A stretch of DNA of 64,000 bases from an uncultured Actinomycetes bacterium (GTDB lineage Bacteria > Actinomycetota > Actinomycetes > S36-B12 > UBA10799): assembly GCA_946803585.1 (NCBI GenBank), contig CAMPEQ010000007.1, positions 501,336-565,335 on the forward strand, given 5' to 3'. Shown here piece after piece: positions 27,701 through 35,596 of the stretch; the first letter of the stretch is position 1, and each line of letters starts with the position of its first letter. The notes beneath the pieces are model-generated. The model was not told where the DNA came from and did no database searches. It was given only the letters and a program-made list of their open reading frames with translations. Position numbers and translations under genes: made by a program.

Positions 27701-28168
27701 CGATCTGATCATGTCTGGACGCATCCAGTGATAGGTCGCGAAGAGGTTACGGATGTACTGAAAGGTGGCCACCCGGTCGGTTCGCTGACCACCGCTGCCT
27801 CGCTGCGTATCGATGCGCCCCTGCCTAATCTGGCTTGCGACCAGCTGCATCCAGGGGCTGTCCATGTTCTCATCGACCGCTGAGCCCACCGCCCAGAGCA
27901 GCTCTCCGTTGACCCACGGATCAGTCGAACGATCGCGCCCAGTCGACTCGGCGATCGCTTGCTCAACCAATGCCTGCGGGGACGGGAACTGGATATTTGC
28001 GCTGACTCCCAACCGACTAGCTACGCCCTGAGAAATCCACCGCTCAATACCGCGGCTCGGCACACTCACGACCTCTGGTGTGAGCACATCCGCAGTCGGC
28101 TTGCCGAGAACGCCAACGAGCGCGGACAGCAATGCGCTAGCGCTCTCGCTGCGATGAAGATGGAGCAT
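24710..28168 (-). CDS. recC: Exonuclease V gamma subunit RecC
   Basis: Chi-recognition and scaffold subunit of RecBCD. The N-terminus LHLHRSESASALLSALVGVLG...VVSVPSRGIERWISQGVASRLGVSANIQFPSP is characteristic; the helicase-like domains are degenerate, as is usual in RecC. I start it at ATG 28168 (1152 residues) because GGGGGA precedes it and the family N-terminus begins there; the ORF track extends to 28189. First gene of the recC-recB-recD operon, the usual order. Confidence 0.93.
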   Translation of the reverse strand: MLHLHRSESASALLSALVGVLGKPTADVLTPEVVSVPSRGIERWISQGVASRLGVSANIQFPSPQALVEQAIAESTGRDRSTDPWVNGELLWAVGSAVDENMDSPWMQLVASQIRQGRIDTQRGSGGQRTDRVATFQYIRNLFATYHWMRPDMIRSWAQGRDVGAAGELLDSRDLWQPQLWREVRQRLAVASPPELLLTAAEEIAAGAAALSLPTRVSAFGLTRLPPSVLSVLSAISNHREVHLFALTPSRVLWDQVAGLLAQDQVVASPESATDRRKSPVLCMGLTRAADPTVELARNELVASWGRDSRELQVVLATAAVTAIDQYHPGPVIQAEAGGSAGSEAVTLLGRLQQSIYQNEPTAISAHAKSERAQADDAAGIVDDSVQVHSCHGPVRQVQVLRDAILHQLNCDPTLEPRDIVIMCPDVDTYAPHIKAVFGQFDQLRVRIADRSVLLTNPMVSALSALLELADSRCTASQVFSFLQLEPVQARFELTGDDVTRMQDWAAEAGVRWGLDSSHRARWDVAGIEANTWEFGVDRLLAGVVMADEGQRVIGAVRPVDDVASTEIDLVGKLSEFLSRLRQVVDKLCGQFTVGEGLEILRSASEDLLAAPGEQEWQTIALRQLLEELDDEAGSKGEGTLVSLNEFRDVVNEKLSGRPTRTNFRSGDITVCTLTPMRSVPHRVVALLGLDDGAYPRKGRALGDDLTRAEPLVGDHDVRGEDRQLLLDAVLAAQDSLIITYSGRSERTNERLSPAVPLAELLTSLRHLRGVSSDEDVVVSHPLQPFDKRNFEVGALIGDRPWSFDSAAFTGVLQRTGDLQRRSPFWPAGEPELPPVTSEAISTDELVEFFQHPVRHFIVQRLNVRLKDYDRETDEELPLDLDHLALWSACERLLVAASAIDDTAAISELGTRWILAEKASGALPVGHLADQKIRDAYRDVMEIAARVRLRRGQSEVTSRAVRVECENGVLVYGSVGNLCGSEIVDFSFSRLLHFAKVNGPAPKAKPRIAAWIRLLALSASYPDVQFCATVIGRGASGKSGSSAAMSLFRTPENARAMLSELVDLYLTGMRQPLPLFPESSQALVRGHRNPRLSVEGAWTSDYGYPKEDQDPYNLAVYPQVSAADICENPRVLELANQFWGPLLRHDDTRAVV

Positions 28169-28238
28169 TGGTCCCCCGATGATCGTCAATGATCTTCGGT
28201 CAGTATGCGCTCAACGTCTGACAGTTGTGTCGCCGAAG

Positions 28239-28517
28239 TCACGATTCGAGTAGGTCGGCAAACTCTGGGTGCTTGACTATGTAGTGAGAAATGAATGAGC
28301 ATTCAGGCCGAACTAGCCAGCCATTCGTCTGTGCATCACTAAGCGCTGCCGCCGCCAGCTGGGACCCAACTCCACGACCCTCGAAGTCGTGCGAGACAAC
28401 CGTATGGGTCGTGACGAGCACTCGCCCATCAAGAAAGTAGTCGAGCGTTCCGGCGGTCTCCCCCTCAATAGTGGCCTCGAATCGTTGTTCGGATTGATTG
28501 TTGACGACCGTAATCAT
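28239..28517 (-). CDS. Small GNAT-like N-acetyltransferase
   Basis: About 92 residues of the minimal YidJ/Gcn5-related type: ATIEGETAGTLDYFLDGRVLVTTHTVVSHDFEGRGVGSQLAAAALSDAQTNGWLVRPECSFISHYIVKHPEFADL. FEGRGVGSQL is the acetyl-CoA pyrophosphate loop. Start taken at ATG 28517, preceded by AAGGGGG; the ORF track begins 11 codons earlier at a GTG. Acceptor unknown. It lies between recC and an inositol-phosphatase-family gene on the same strand. Confidence 0.85.
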   Translation of the reverse strand: MITVVNNQSEQRFEATIEGETAGTLDYFLDGRVLVTTHTVVSHDFEGRGVGSQLAAAALSDAQTNGWLVRPECSFISHYIVKHPEFADLLES

Positions 28518-28616
28518 CAAGCCCCCTTCGTCCTTCTCGCGTTCGTCCACGGCCTTGTGGAGGTCTCTCCGAATAGGAGAATACCGTCATCGACGTCGAG
28601 GCGGAAGCTCACTCCA

Positions 28617-29450
28617 CTACCGTTGACTGTCAAAGACATGCGCTTTTATGGCCTCCCAATCGGCCGCTCGTCCCGTTGCTAGCAGCCCAAATGACGTTGA
28701 TGTTGGGTCGTAGGCCCTGCCGTCGAGATCACGAACTGCCCCACCCGCCTGCTCGAGAATCAGAGCGCCCGCCGCATGGTCCCAGGGATACTGGCGACTA
28801 AATACTGCGTAGTCCAATCTCCCGCAGGCCAAATCCGGATAGACGTAGCCACAGGCCCCTCCCCGGTTGAGCCGGACACTCGGCAGCTTGCCAACTGTGC
28901 GCTCCACCGCCGATCTGGCTTCATCGCCAAAGTAGGTCGTTCTCACGTCACCGGATAGCTGCTCGAACGGTCCTCTTGATTCAGAGTTGACCGGCGCCCT
29001 ATCAATTGGTCTTGCGTTGAGTTGAGCGTCTGTCACCGATGTCGCCGTGTACATCGAGGACCCGATTGGCTGCCAAATCCATCCACCAATCGTGCGCCCG
29101 CCCTCGACCAACGCAACCATCACAGCGAATCGAGGCCGCCCGCGAACGAATGAGCCCGTGCCATCGATCGGATCAATGATCCAGACCCGACCAGTGCCGC
29201 GGGCAAGGTCGAGTATTTGGGGATCGCTAGCGACTGCCTCCTCGCCAACGACGACCGCAGCCGGATCTATCTCCAGCAGTCTCAGGGCGAGGGCTGCCTC
29301 GGACTCCCGATCAGCGATTGTGGCGAAATCACCTGGCCCCTTCTCGAATATCTCAGTATCTGCCAGATGCCGAAACCGCGGCATTATGTATTCATCACAG
29401 ACCTCTGTCATCGCCAGCTCTACATCGCCTACTGGAATTTCGATTCCCAT
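28617..29450 (-). CDS. Inositol monophosphatase family phosphatase (histidinol-phosphatase-like)
   Basis: Mg-dependent phosphatase. Metal-binding motifs: VVVGEEAVAS, WIIDPIDGTGSFVRGRPRFAVMVAL, and YPWDHAAGALILEQAGG near the C-terminus. Substrate could be inositol phosphate, histidinol phosphate (HisN) or a nucleotide; sequence alone does not decide. I use ATG 29450 (277 residues); a GTG at 29498 would add 16 residues. Its promoter region is shared with the divergent haloalkane dehalogenase. Confidence 0.88.
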   Translation of the reverse strand: MGIEIPVGDVELAMTEVCDEYIMPRFRHLADTEIFEKGPGDFATIADRESEAALALRLLEIDPAAVVVGEEAVASDPQILDLARGTGRVWIIDPIDGTGSFVRGRPRFAVMVALVEGGRTIGGWIWQPIGSSMYTATSVTDAQLNARPIDRAPVNSESRGPFEQLSGDVRTTYFGDEARSAVERTVGKLPSVRLNRGGACGYVYPDLACGRLDYAVFSRQYPWDHAAGALILEQAGGAVRDLDGRAYDPTSTSFGLLATGRAADWEAIKAHVFDSQR

Positions 29451-29511
29451 ATCGCGAAGCTTGCCCTCTCTTGCCGATCGATGCCCGATGTCGTACACCG
29501 AAGGTATCGCC

Positions 29512-29517
29512 TAGGTT
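29512..29517 (+). promoter_or_regulatory. Candidate -10 element of the haloalkane dehalogenase gene
   Basis: TAGGTT fits TANNNT and ends 7 nt before ATG 29525. This supports that start over the ORF-track start at 29318, which would lie within the divergent gene. Confidence 0.45.
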
Positions 29518-29524
29518 GGTCTCC

Positions 29525-30439
29525 ATGAAAACCCTGACCACTCCTGTCGAGCGCCTTGAGGCGATTCCGGGCTTTGCCCATCCGATCGAGTACGCAACCG
29601 TCTCTGACGATGAGGGAGGTCAGCTTCGGATTGCCTACCGCGACATCGGGCCGCAGTCGGGGCCTGTTGTCGTTATGTTGCACGGAGAACCGACATGGTC
29701 CTTCCTCTATCGACACGTCGTTACGCCCGTCGTCGAAGCCGGCTACCGCGTGATCTTGCCTGACCTCGTCGGGTTCGGTGCTTCAGATAAGCCCACAGAG
29801 ATCAAGGACCACTCCTATGCGCGCCACGTCGAATGGATCCGGTCGCTACTACTTGACCACCTTGGGCTGACGAACATCGCCCTATTGGGTCAAGACTGGG
29901 GCGGTTTGATCGGCTTGCGGGTCGTTGCGGCCGACCTAGACAAGTTTCGGGCAATCATCGTTGCGAATACTGGCCTTCCCACCGGTGACTTCGGAATGCC
30001 AGAGGTCTGGTTGGAATTCCGAGACGCGGTGCGGACCGCACCGTCGCTAGACATCAGTCGTCTCGTTCAGTCTGGAACCATCTCGCGGCTTTCTCCAGAT
30101 GTCATTGCCGCCTACGACGCTCCGTTCCCGAACGAGCAGTTCAAGGCCGGGCCACGCGCAATGCCCTCGCTCGTTCCAACCCGTCCCGACGATCCGGCCA
30201 GTGAACTGAACCGACAAGCTTGGGCGACCCTTAGCGAGTCCTCTGTGCCAACTCTGGTGGCGTTTAGCGATTCCGATCCCATCACCGGGGCAATGGGACC
30301 GATCTTCAAAGCAGCATTCCTCGGCGCTGCGGGCCGTGACCACCCTGTCATCAAAGACGCGGGACACTTCCTTCAAGAGGACCAGGGTGCGGAGCTAGGC
30401 ACTGTCGTCGCGCAGTTCCTCGCCTCGGCCATGCCATAG
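29525..30439 (+). CDS. Haloalkane dehalogenase, DhlA-like (subfamily I)
   Basis: An alpha/beta hydrolase of 304 residues that hydrolyses carbon-halogen bonds. LHGEPTWSFLYRHV (oxyanion and first halide-binding residue), PDLVGFGASDKP, and LLGQDWGGLIGLRV with nucleophile Asp followed by halide-binding Trp are near-identical to the DhlA pattern. The acid is in SDSDPITG and the His in IKDAGHFLQEDQG. The YAAPFP-like segment AYDAPFPNEQFKAGPRAMPSLVP matches the cap end. The natural substrate is not known. Monocistronic; convergent with the nuclease gene. Confidence 0.9.
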   Translation: MKTLTTPVERLEAIPGFAHPIEYATVSDDEGGQLRIAYRDIGPQSGPVVVMLHGEPTWSFLYRHVVTPVVEAGYRVILPDLVGFGASDKPTEIKDHSYARHVEWIRSLLLDHLGLTNIALLGQDWGGLIGLRVVAADLDKFRAIIVANTGLPTGDFGMPEVWLEFRDAVRTAPSLDISRLVQSGTISRLSPDVIAAYDAPFPNEQFKAGPRAMPSLVPTRPDDPASELNRQAWATLSESSVPTLVAFSDSDPITGAMGPIFKAAFLGAAGRDHPVIKDAGHFLQEDQGAELGTVVAQFLASAMP

Positions 30440-30457
30440 GCCTAGTTTGAGCGGCGG

Positions 30458-32275
30458 CTATTTGTTCGTTAGCCAAGACAAGACAGCGTCAGTTGCCCGC
30501 ACGTCGTCTTCGTTGTATTCCAAGATGCGTTGTCGAGCACCAGCATCGCCGGCGTAGACCTGATCGAGCCAAATCTGCGATTGCAGTCCGCCGGGGTCCT
30601 CGTCGCGCCATTGAAAACCGGGCCCATGTCGGGCGACATCTTTGAGCCCAAGCGACACGCGCCCGCGGAAGTTCGCACGAATAGTGTCGAACAGATCAAT
30701 GAAGTAGCGCTCGACTACCGCATTGACCTCCTCAAGAGCCGGAAAACTGACACCGTCTGCGAGCTTGGCCGCCTTTCGCAGACCTGTTGGCTCGGGCCTC
30801 GCATAGTGGTAAACACGAATCGAATACCCCGCAGCTTCAGCCTGCGAGATCATCTCCTTCAGCCGGAGCCAGAACTGCCTCGTCAAGGCGATTTCGGACT
30901 GGTCGTCAAGGGGCTCCCAGGCTGAGACTGCCTCATACCCAGACGATCCAGTCGGATGATCGACGACGTACATCCCCCATAGATAGATCCGAGTCGACCT
31001 ATCTGATTCGACATCTAAATGGACTTCGATATCTGCTCGTTGGACGTCGATCGGTTCAGCGCTGCGCCGCTCGAGAAATACCCCCGCCTCGATCATCCTG
31101 GCAGCCCTAACCGCTCGTGCCAGACTCGTTAGGGCATTGCGACTCGGTGTGACCTTGGCCAGGTAGTCGCGAAGGACCTCGTCGGTCCTGGACCCGTCGG
31201 GTTCGGCATCCTCGTCGAACTGGTCGATGGCAACCGGATCAAGCGCGGCAAGGTCGCCTACCGAGGAGATCTGCGCCTCGGCAAGGGCGAGCCACGACCG
31301 AGCATCCAATCGCCGGACGGCAAAGCTAGCGTTATCGCTGCCGAGTTCCGCTGCACAATAGAGCTGCCACGGGCACTGCTCGCACTCATTGATCCAAATC
31401 GGGGTGACGAGGGGAGCAGGGTCAGCGCCGTCGCCCATTCGCTGCGCCGCCACGTGCGCAACCTCGGAGCGGAAGCCGAACTCGCGGTCGTATCGCTCCA
31501 ATGCGCTGCGAGCAGTAGTAGCGTCCGGCTCGGATCGCGAGAAGGTCTGAAACGCTGGGTCTGCGAGATCAAACCAGCAGATCCTTGGTTCGCGGTCGGA
31601 GTCAAGATGGTCTGACCCGATCACGCCGGCCATGGTGCTTCCGGTGGGCGCTCGCCCACATGCCTGCAACATGCGCCAGTAGTGGGCCAGCTGCAAAGTG
31701 TCTGATTCTGACCGGTTTCGTCGTTCATTGAACTCAGGATCACGCCTTGCCTCAGTCAGATGGGGTGACGAGATTGGCGACAGGAGGGCGTTTCCGAGCT
31801 TCTTGTTCGCCTTTGACAACACCTTGTGGCGCTTGATCTCCACTGGATAGTAGGACCAAGGAGCAGGTTGAGCAGACTTCAGCAGAACATCCGGGCGCCC
31901 CTTGCGCCCACCAGCGACGTCATCGGGCAGCCACCCTCCGACGATAATCGGTACTCCGAGGGACATCGCCCCTTCTGTGGCGCAGATGGCAGCAGACCGA
32001 CCGAGGTCCGCGCCGATCTCGACCACCGACTCTCGATGGATCTGCATGATCTCCGCGACGATATCGAGCTCGAACTCTTTACCTGAGTCAATCCGCTCTT
32101 GTGCACTTGCGGAGAGCTCTAACGACTCGCTCCCAAGCGCGATGGTTCGATCGAAGTCATTGTGGGTTCGTCGGGGACAGCGGCGGGCTGCATAGGCACT
32201 GAGCAGGATTGGGCCTTCTTGCCGATCCATCACTGATACCCCAAGAACCTCGACACGGTGCCCGATCCTACTCAC
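30458..32275 (-). CDS. TM0106-family RecB-like putative nuclease
   Basis: 605 residues. The N-terminal half contains a RecB-type nuclease region with RKGRPDVLLK...PWSYYPVEIKRHKVL (the D and ExK residues) and a Cys cluster ECEQCPWQLYC that may bind an iron-sulphur cluster with an earlier Cys. The C-terminal half resembles an RNase H-like domain (VHLDVESDRSTRIYLWGMYV, and RILEYNEDDVRATDAVLSWL). Function in vivo is unknown. GTG 32275 lies 8 nt after the stop of the secreted lysozyme-like gene, so they may be co-transcribed. Confidence 0.8.
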   Translation of the reverse strand: MSRIGHRVEVLGVSVMDRQEGPILLSAYAARRCPRRTHNDFDRTIALGSESLELSASAQERIDSGKEFELDIVAEIMQIHRESVVEIGADLGRSAAICATEGAMSLGVPIIVGGWLPDDVAGGRKGRPDVLLKSAQPAPWSYYPVEIKRHKVLSKANKKLGNALLSPISSPHLTEARRDPEFNERRNRSESDTLQLAHYWRMLQACGRAPTGSTMAGVIGSDHLDSDREPRICWFDLADPAFQTFSRSEPDATTARSALERYDREFGFRSEVAHVAAQRMGDGADPAPLVTPIWINECEQCPWQLYCAAELGSDNASFAVRRLDARSWLALAEAQISSVGDLAALDPVAIDQFDEDAEPDGSRTDEVLRDYLAKVTPSRNALTSLARAVRAARMIEAGVFLERRSAEPIDVQRADIEVHLDVESDRSTRIYLWGMYVVDHPTGSSGYEAVSAWEPLDDQSEIALTRQFWLRLKEMISQAEAAGYSIRVYHYARPEPTGLRKAAKLADGVSFPALEEVNAVVERYFIDLFDTIRANFRGRVSLGLKDVARHGPGFQWRDEDPGGLQSQIWLDQVYAGDAGARQRILEYNEDDVRATDAVLSWLTNK

Positions 32276-32283
32276 TCGAAGCG

Positions 32284-33279
32284 CTAGCCACCGAACGGTA
32301 AGACAGCCTCGATCTTCGCGAGCTCTTTCTCTGCCGCCAGTTGAGCAAGCTCGTTCTTGGCGATTTCCGCCTGAGCTACCCGTACCTTTTCAGAAGCCGA
32401 AGCCCGGGAGGTTCCGACGGTCTCGAGCAACTCAACTGCCTCGCGAATCGCCCGCGCATCCGAGCTCGCGGCATAGCCGGTGTAAGACTGAAGGATCGTG
32501 TAGGCAACCGGGTCGCCAGAATCGATCGCCTCAATATCGGCGAGCACTGTTGGTTCCATCCCCGACATGTACAACGTGCGAGCGAATCCAGCGAGCTTGG
32601 CCTTCGCGTCCTCGATCGGGCCCTCAATTCGCTGATAGCGCCTATTCAGGCGGTTCTCATCCTCGAGGGCAACAGCAAGCGCCGTTTGGGACGCGGCAAT
32701 AGCTTCCTTTGCACGTGCAACCTCGGCACGCCCAGCCTCACTCTTGCGGTCGAACTCCTGTGCCCACGTGGTGCACTCGTTCGAGAGGAACACTGCCGGG
32801 TTCTCAAACTTCGTACCCCAAACGGAGGTACCCACTGCTTGCAGAACCGCGAGTTGGTCGTCAGCTTGGTTGAGCGCGAGCCGCACGTAGTCGTAGTAGG
32901 CCAGATTGAGGGTTTTGACGGTTGCGTCAAGGCCCGTATTCCAGTTCGGGTAGTTGCGAACTCCATGGGAGTTGAACACCGAATCCCCGAGCATCGCCTG
33001 GCTGGTATTGAGCGGGTTGAATCGTGACGAACCGGGGACGAAGTGGCCACCCTCCGCCAGCTCCCACGCAACGACCGCACAGACGTTACTTCCGGTGAGG
33101 GGCCACCCACCGCGCTGCAATAACTCGACCGCGAACCGCTCTTTCGAGTCGATCTGTGGTTGAGCCACGGGGATGTTGGCGTCCTCCTCGACCGCGGTTG
33201 CGGTAGAGGTTGGGGCCAGGATTGCTCCGGCTACGGCGACGCCAACGACCGCGCGTCGTAGTCCGGCTCGAAGGGTCAC
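32284..33279 (-). CDS. Secreted protein with lysozyme-like domain and coiled-coil tail
   Basis: About 331 residues from GTG 33279. A signal peptide (LRAGLRRAVVGVAVAGAILAPTSTATA) is followed by a domain resembling phage-type lysozyme or glucosaminidase surroundings: WELAEGGHFVPGSSRFNPLNTSQAMLG...GVRNYPNWNTGLDATVKTLNLAYYDYVRLAL. The second half is charged and helical (RKSEAGRAEVARAKEAIAASQTALAVALEDENRLNRRYQRIE, and an Ala/Glu/Lys-rich end) and predicts a coiled coil. Peptidoglycan binding or cleavage is an inference; I do not recognise a named family. The GTG start is supported by TACGAT 6 nt upstream. Confidence 0.65.
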   Translation of the reverse strand: MTLRAGLRRAVVGVAVAGAILAPTSTATAVEEDANIPVAQPQIDSKERFAVELLQRGGWPLTGSNVCAVVAWELAEGGHFVPGSSRFNPLNTSQAMLGDSVFNSHGVRNYPNWNTGLDATVKTLNLAYYDYVRLALNQADDQLAVLQAVGTSVWGTKFENPAVFLSNECTTWAQEFDRKSEAGRAEVARAKEAIAASQTALAVALEDENRLNRRYQRIEGPIEDAKAKLAGFARTLYMSGMEPTVLADIEAIDSGDPVAYTILQSYTGYAASSDARAIREAVELLETVGTSRASASEKVRVAQAEIAKNELAQLAAEKELAKIEAVLPFGG

Positions 33280-33285
33280 ACCCGC

Positions 33286-33291
33286 ATCGTA
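33286..33291 (-). promoter_or_regulatory. Candidate -10 element of the lysozyme-like gene
   Basis: TACGAT on the minus strand, then 6 nt and GTG 33279. Leaderless spacing, which supports the signal-peptide start over the ORF-track start at 33342. Confidence 0.5.
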
Positions 33292-33378
33292 GAAAACGAT
33301 CAGGATTGATGCAGGGTCAGGGAGATAAATCACCCACAACACTTGCCGCGCCTTCGCCGATTCGACTCATTGTCGGAT

Positions 33379-33384
33379 TACGTT
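33379..33384 (+). promoter_or_regulatory. Candidate -10 element of the D,D-carboxypeptidase gene
   Basis: TACGTT, then 6 nt (TCTTGG) and GTG 33391. It supports that GTG over the TTG at 33343. Confidence 0.5.
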
Positions 33385-33390
33385 TCTTGG

Positions 33391-34578
33391 GTGAGACTTC
33401 GATTTTCGGCGACGGTTGCAAGCGCCGCGGTTCTTTGCCTCGGCGGGTTACTCACACCGGCAACCGCGATGGAATCTTCCTCGATTCCTTCTGCAACCAA
33501 GACGTCGACTCCCACGTCGAGCTCCCGAGCCCCGGTGGTTGAGTTCACGACCAAAGCCGACCGCTACGTGCCATCACCTCAGGTTGTCGCACAGAGTTGG
33601 ATCGTTGCCGACGCCGACACAGGCGAGATCCTCGCGAGCAAGGACCCCGACAGGCTTCTCCCCCCAGCCAGCACTCTCAAAATGCTGACGGCGGTGACAC
33701 TGATCGATCGACTCCAGGGCGATTCACTCTTCGCTCCCACGATGCAGGACATCCAACAAGCGGGTACGAAGATTGGCCTGCGTGCCGGTACCGAGTTCCG
33801 CGTTGATGACCTATTCGCCGGAATGATCATGAATAGTGGCAATGACGCCGCGAGCGCACTAGCCAATGCCTACGGCGGCTGGGACAACACCCTCGGACTG
33901 ATGAACGCGACCGCAGCCAGTCTCGGCGCAACAAACACCCATGCCCTCACTCCAAACGGGCTGGACAAGTATAACCAGATCAGCACCTCACGCGATTTGG
34001 CCACGATCTTCCGGGCCGCTATCAAGGTCCCCGAGATTCGCGAGATCCTCCAGACCAAGCAGCGCTGGATGGAGTCGCCAACCACTGGTCGCAAGATGAA
34101 GCTCTACAACCACAACGCAATGCTCCAGTGGGACTACCCGGGACATATCGGCGCTAAGACTGGATTCACCTCCATGGCTGGCAACACGTTGGTCGCTGCC
34201 TCCAAGCGCGACGGTCGAACGTTGGTAATGGCGGCAATGCGAACCGGCATGAAGATGAACGTCATCGCTCCGCGACTATTCGATTGGGTTACCGATAATG
34301 ACGAGGACCTAGTCGCGATCGGGAACTTACCCGAACCCGTATCAGCACCCGAGCCAGTTGCTATTCCAGCGATCGCAATGCACCAGGACGGGGGTCCGGT
34401 ACCTGGTCAAGAGGACCTACTCCAGGCCTCAGGCGCGATTCCAAGCGACACATCAGCGGGGCAGTCTTCCCCGACAACGTCGGCTGCCACGACTGTGTTG
34501 GTCGGGATCGCGATCATTGCCGCACTGGTGTTAGCCGCCATATTCTGGCGGCGCAGGACGTCCCAGCACGCCGCCTAG
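33391..34578 (+). CDS. dacA: D-alanyl-D-alanine carboxypeptidase (PBP5/DacA family)
   Basis: Trims the terminal D-Ala of peptidoglycan pentapeptides outside the membrane. All three active-site boxes are present (numbering from GTG 33391): PASTLK with Ser94/Lys97, MNSGNDAA with Ser149/Asn151, and GAKTGFTS with Lys256. A signal peptide (RLRFSATVASAAVLCLGGLLTPATA) opens the protein and a C-terminal helix (TTVLVGIAIIAALVLAAIFWRRR) anchors it. The start is chosen because the signal peptide begins there and a TACGTT hexamer has leaderless spacing; TTG 33343 would add 16 residues. Divergent from the lysozyme-like gene. Confidence 0.93.
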   Translation: MRLRFSATVASAAVLCLGGLLTPATAMESSSIPSATKTSTPTSSSRAPVVEFTTKADRYVPSPQVVAQSWIVADADTGEILASKDPDRLLPPASTLKMLTAVTLIDRLQGDSLFAPTMQDIQQAGTKIGLRAGTEFRVDDLFAGMIMNSGNDAASALANAYGGWDNTLGLMNATAASLGATNTHALTPNGLDKYNQISTSRDLATIFRAAIKVPEIREILQTKQRWMESPTTGRKMKLYNHNAMLQWDYPGHIGAKTGFTSMAGNTLVAASKRDGRTLVMAAMRTGMKMNVIAPRLFDWVTDNDEDLVAIGNLPEPVSAPEPVAIPAIAMHQDGGPVPGQEDLLQASGAIPSDTSAGQSSPTTSAATTVLVGIAIIAALVLAAIFWRRRTSQHAA

Positions 34579-34625
34579 CCCAACCCGCGTGCGTTGACAG
34601 AAAACCCAACAGCGAGAATCCAATA

Positions 34626-35573
34626 GTGCTTGCATACGAGGATGAGACTGCCCAAACCGTGTTTGCCGTCTACGTACGGCCAAATGACGGTCTAGGAAGG
34701 ATCAGTTTCTACGCCGACGAGGCCGCTGCGACCGCAGATGTTGGTCCAGGAATGCCACCAGGGGTGATCACCCACGGCGATACTTACGTCGAGTACATCG
34801 GGGATGCAATTCTCTACGCTCCCGAGGACTGGCCGCTCGTCAAAGTCAATCCTGACCTTCTCGTACAACTCGCGACCGACGACTACGAGATCTTCGTTGC
34901 CCTTACCCCCGCCGAGTCCGATGCCCTGACCCTATTGGCCGGTGACTCTTCATCAGACACCGATGACTCCGACGATGACGATGTCGACTTCGACAGCGAT
35001 CCAGTCGAGGCTCCCGAAGGTATTGACGGTGACTCACCTTGTGTCATCTGGCAGCCAAGCGGCGAGCTGGTGATCTTCCCCGAAGGTGGCGATGAGGACG
35101 GGGCCACCCTGTCGTCATCAATTCCGCGGGTCGACTTTGGCGATGAGATCGGCACCGACCGCGCGGTCGTTGCACTGCTGGACCTTGGCTGGGTCCCCCT
35201 CGTCGATGACCCCCATACATGGCGCGAGGTGGGGGAAGTCTGGGCGATGAACGTCCAACCGCGGGTTACCGACGACACCGAGCAGTTCTTCGGACGCTAC
35301 ACGGCCGAGGACCAAACCCTCGTCGTCACTCGCGCGGGGGCAGATACCGACAACGATGACGAGCACCTCCAGCTTATTGCCGAGGGTATTGATGTGGACT
35401 TCGATGCCTTCTCCGCTCACCTACAAGGTGAGGGATGGACTGTGGATGTCGACTCCGATGCGGCCGCGGAGATCTCGGTTCACCCTGAGCTGAGCGAGAG
35501 CCCCGGCTGGTACCCCGCCGAGGCCGGCGACGAGGTCGAGTGGGTTTGCGCAGTAACGAGGGTCGCGAACTAA
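34626..35573 (+). CDS. Very acidic conserved hypothetical protein
   Basis: 315 residues with no family I can name. An N-terminal domain (TVFAVYVRPNDGLGRISFYADE...) is joined to a second (RAVVALLDLGWVPLVDDPHTWREVGEVWAMNVQPRV) by an Asp-rich low-complexity linker (TDDSDDDDVDFDSD). The whole protein is strongly acidic with few basic residues; no signal peptide or membrane helix. GTG 34626 lies 47 nt after dacA on the same strand, so it may be co-transcribed. Function unknown. Confidence 0.65.
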   Translation: MLAYEDETAQTVFAVYVRPNDGLGRISFYADEAAATADVGPGMPPGVITHGDTYVEYIGDAILYAPEDWPLVKVNPDLLVQLATDDYEIFVALTPAESDALTLLAGDSSSDTDDSDDDDVDFDSDPVEAPEGIDGDSPCVIWQPSGELVIFPEGGDEDGATLSSSIPRVDFGDEIGTDRAVVALLDLGWVPLVDDPHTWREVGEVWAMNVQPRVTDDTEQFFGRYTAEDQTLVVTRAGADTDNDDEHLQLIAEGIDVDFDAFSAHLQGEGWTVDVDSDAAAEISVHPELSESPGWYPAEAGDEVEWVCAVTRVAN

Positions 35574-35596
35574 GACCAGTAGTGCCCAGAAAGCTG

